A stretch of DNA of 6,596 bases, taken from contig CALKCV010000102.1 of assembly GCA_938083405.1 (NCBI GenBank), forward strand, positions 1-6,596. Reading direction: 5' to 3'. Each line of letters opens with the position of its first letter. Positions within the stretch are counted from its first letter, which is position 1. Under the pieces are notes generated by a model. That model searched no databases and was not told the DNA's origin. It was given only the letters and a program-made list of their open reading frames with translations. Shown piece by piece: positions 5,192 to 6,596 of this stretch. The stretch is from an uncultured Microcoleaceae cyanobacterium. GTDB lineage: Bacteria; Cyanobacteriota; Cyanobacteriia; Cyanobacteriales; Microcoleaceae. A program made the position numbers and the translations under genes.

Positions 5192-6596
5192 CGATGTCCT
5201 CAACAGTTCTAACAATTTGGTGGAGAGGTTAAGCCAAGCTGTCCGCAACGACGATCGCCCGACACAAGTAATTTCTGTGGCGACTGATGGCGAAACTTTT
5301 GGCCACCACAAAGGGGGCACGGAGAAATGTCTGCCTTATGCTTTCTCGACAGAATTTCCCCAGCGCCATTGGACTGTTACCAATTTGGCAAACTATTTAA
5401 GTATCTCTCCTCCTGTTTGGTCCGTGGAACTAAAACCGGTGACGGCCTGGAGTTGCTTTCACGGAGTCGAACGCTGGCAAAATGACTGCGGTTGCGGGGG
5501 CGCTGGGGGATGAAACCAACAATGGCGGCGACCCCTGCGAGAGTCTTCTTGATTGGCTGCCAGACCGGTTGACAGAGGTTTATGAGGATGCGGGCAGTCG
5601 CTATTTTGTTGATGTTTGGGCAGCGCGGGATGAATATTTTGGGGTAATGCGCGATCGCTCTGCTGCTAATGTCAAGCATTTCTTAAGCCGCCATCAACGG
5701 GACGAACTATCGGAATTAGAAAAAGTGGATGCCCTGCGCCTGTTGGAAATGCAGCGGCATTCTCTACTGATGTTCGCTAGCTGCGGTTGGTTTTTTGAGC
5801 AGATATCTCGACCGGAAGGAACTCAAATTTGGCGCTATGCTTCCAGGGCGATCGAATTAGCTGGGGATGTTGCCGGGGTGGATCTAGAGAAGCAATTTTT
5901 GGAGCTTTTGGCTTTTGCGTAGAGCAATGTTGAGTCTTTCAAAACTGGGGATGAGATTTATGGGCAATTAGTGGTGACGGCTCAAGTTAGTTTGGAACAA
6001 GTGGCGGCTCATTATGCCATTAATTCTCTGTTTGCTACTTATACCCGGGACCTGCGGGTTTATTGCTACAGTGCGAAACAACTGGATTATCTGATGCGGC
6101 GCATGGGGTCTGTGACTCTGGCAGTGGGGCATTTACAGTTTATTTCTGAATTTACCCGCGAGTGCAAGGAGTTTGTCTTTGCTGTTCTCCATTTGGGCAG
6201 TTGGGATTTTCACTGCTGCATCGAGCCTTTTAAGGAGCCCCGGTTCTATAGCGAGCGATTTGAAAGAGCAGTTGTTTGCGAGTTTGGAGCGTGCTAGCGT
6301 GGCGAGCGTTATTATGGCTACGGTGCAGTTATTTGGGAAAGAGTCTTTTAGTTTGAGCGATTTGTTTGTCGAAGAGCGCCAGCCAATTCTGAAGTTGCCC
6401 CGCCTGGAAACTTTGACGCGCTTGGATCGCTTGTACGCTGAGGTTTATCGCGATAATTATGGGATTACGATCGCGTTTTGTCGCGATGAGTTGCCTATTC
6501 CCCAGGAGTTGCAGGTAGCTGCTGAGGTTGCTTTGGGTCATCAGTTGTTGACTGCGGTGCGATCGCTGGAGGCCCAAAGCAGTAATGGCGAGTTGA

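Larger units (their letters stand above)
4563..6596 (+). pseudogene. GH57-like / DUF3536 glycoside hydrolase pseudogene, 5'-truncated and continuing past the window
   Basis: Remnant of the large (about 850-900 aa) cyanobacterial protein with an N-terminal GH57-type hydrolase domain and a C-terminal DUF3536 region. Its reaction is unproven; the family suggests alpha-glucan processing. Recognisable pieces are 4563-5063 (frame 0; DRKSSQRLNG, VYNHIIMP, DKYTQIRWG, EGMWLAETAVDYAT, FFDDGPISNDMGF), 5192-5546 (frame 0; SVATDGETFGHHKGGTEKC, ELKPVTAWSC), 5548-6252 (frame 1; DALRLLEMQRHSLLM, LVVTAQVSLEQVAAHYAI, HLGSWDFHCCIEPF) and 6254-6596 (frame 2, open to the edge; LTRLDRLYAEVYRDNYGI, ELQVAAEVALG). 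Likely catalytic residues survive: the Glu of MWLAE (codon 4794-4796) and the Asp of TDGETFGH (5286-5288). Lesions are the missing first 100 or so codons (no HGHFYQPPRE start), a 126-bp insertion (5066-5191) with in-frame stops, Trp-to-TGA at 5511-5513, +1 T near 5547, TAG at 5920-5922 where a sense codon is expected, and +1 near 6253. With this many breaks it cannot give the full protein. Confidence 0.92.

Noticed and set aside
5511..5513. In-frame TGA at a conserved Trp position, as possible recoding (Trp or selenocysteine)
   Set aside because: The same gene also has a TAG, two frameshifts, an insertion and a missing 5' end. Simple decay explains all of them, and no SECIS-like structure was apparent.
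5544..5550. Programmed +1 frameshift in the GH57 gene
   Set aside because: The TCTTCTT context is not a known slippery site, and a second unrelated shift near 6253 plus nonsense codons make regulated shifting implausible.
6329..6577. Minus-strand 82-codon open frame at the right end
   Set aside because: It overlaps the plus-strand DUF3536 segment, which matches the family continuously in its own frame to the window edge.

Overview
The window comes from a cyanobacterium, most likely a filamentous, repeat-rich (Oscillatoriales-like) one. The evidence is eight copies of the HIP1 octamer GCGATCGC in 6.6 kb (272, 524, 4097, 4244, 4662, 4993, 5651, 6559), highly palindromic intergenic repeats (AGAAACCGGGTTTCT, GAACAGGCA-TCC-TGCCTGTTC), 7-bp tandem repeats, and gene content typical of the phylum. 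The taxon is inferred; no marker gene is present.

Layout. Positions 1-195 are a repeat cluster: a perfect 15-bp stem, a second copy of its core, and ten tandem AATTGTT-type heptamers that run into the stop codon of the first gene. Positions 196-2247 (-) encode an intact membrane-anchored Ser/Thr kinase fused to a seven-bladed WD40 propeller, with an unusual Lys-to-Glu change in the catalytic loop. Positions 2248-2490 hold a short palindrome and a 54-bp element with TA-ended 13-bp inverted repeats. Positions 2491-3609 (-) encode an intact CaCA-family Ca2+/H+ antiporter.

From about 3.7 kb onward nothing looks intact. Positions 3777-4218 (-) are a frameshifted membrane-protein remnant, and 4219-4423 (-) may be a smaller broken gene. 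After two more repeats, 4563-6596 (+) is a clear pseudogene of the cyanobacterial GH57-like/DUF3536 protein. It has lost its N-terminus and carries two nonsense codons, two +1 frameshifts and a 126-bp insertion. It runs off the right edge.

The most interesting observation is that insertion (5066-5191). It carries the same heptamer family as the left-end array, is flanked by a TTAG direct repeat, and its computational removal restores the protein reading frame exactly. Together with the heptamer array that supplies the kinase stop codon, this suggests the heptamer sequences can be carried into or up against genes, rather than only expanding in place.

The two intact genes lie on the same strand but are separated by 243 bp with a hairpin between them, so there is no strong case for an operon. 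No functional link between them is visible beyond both being membrane proteins.
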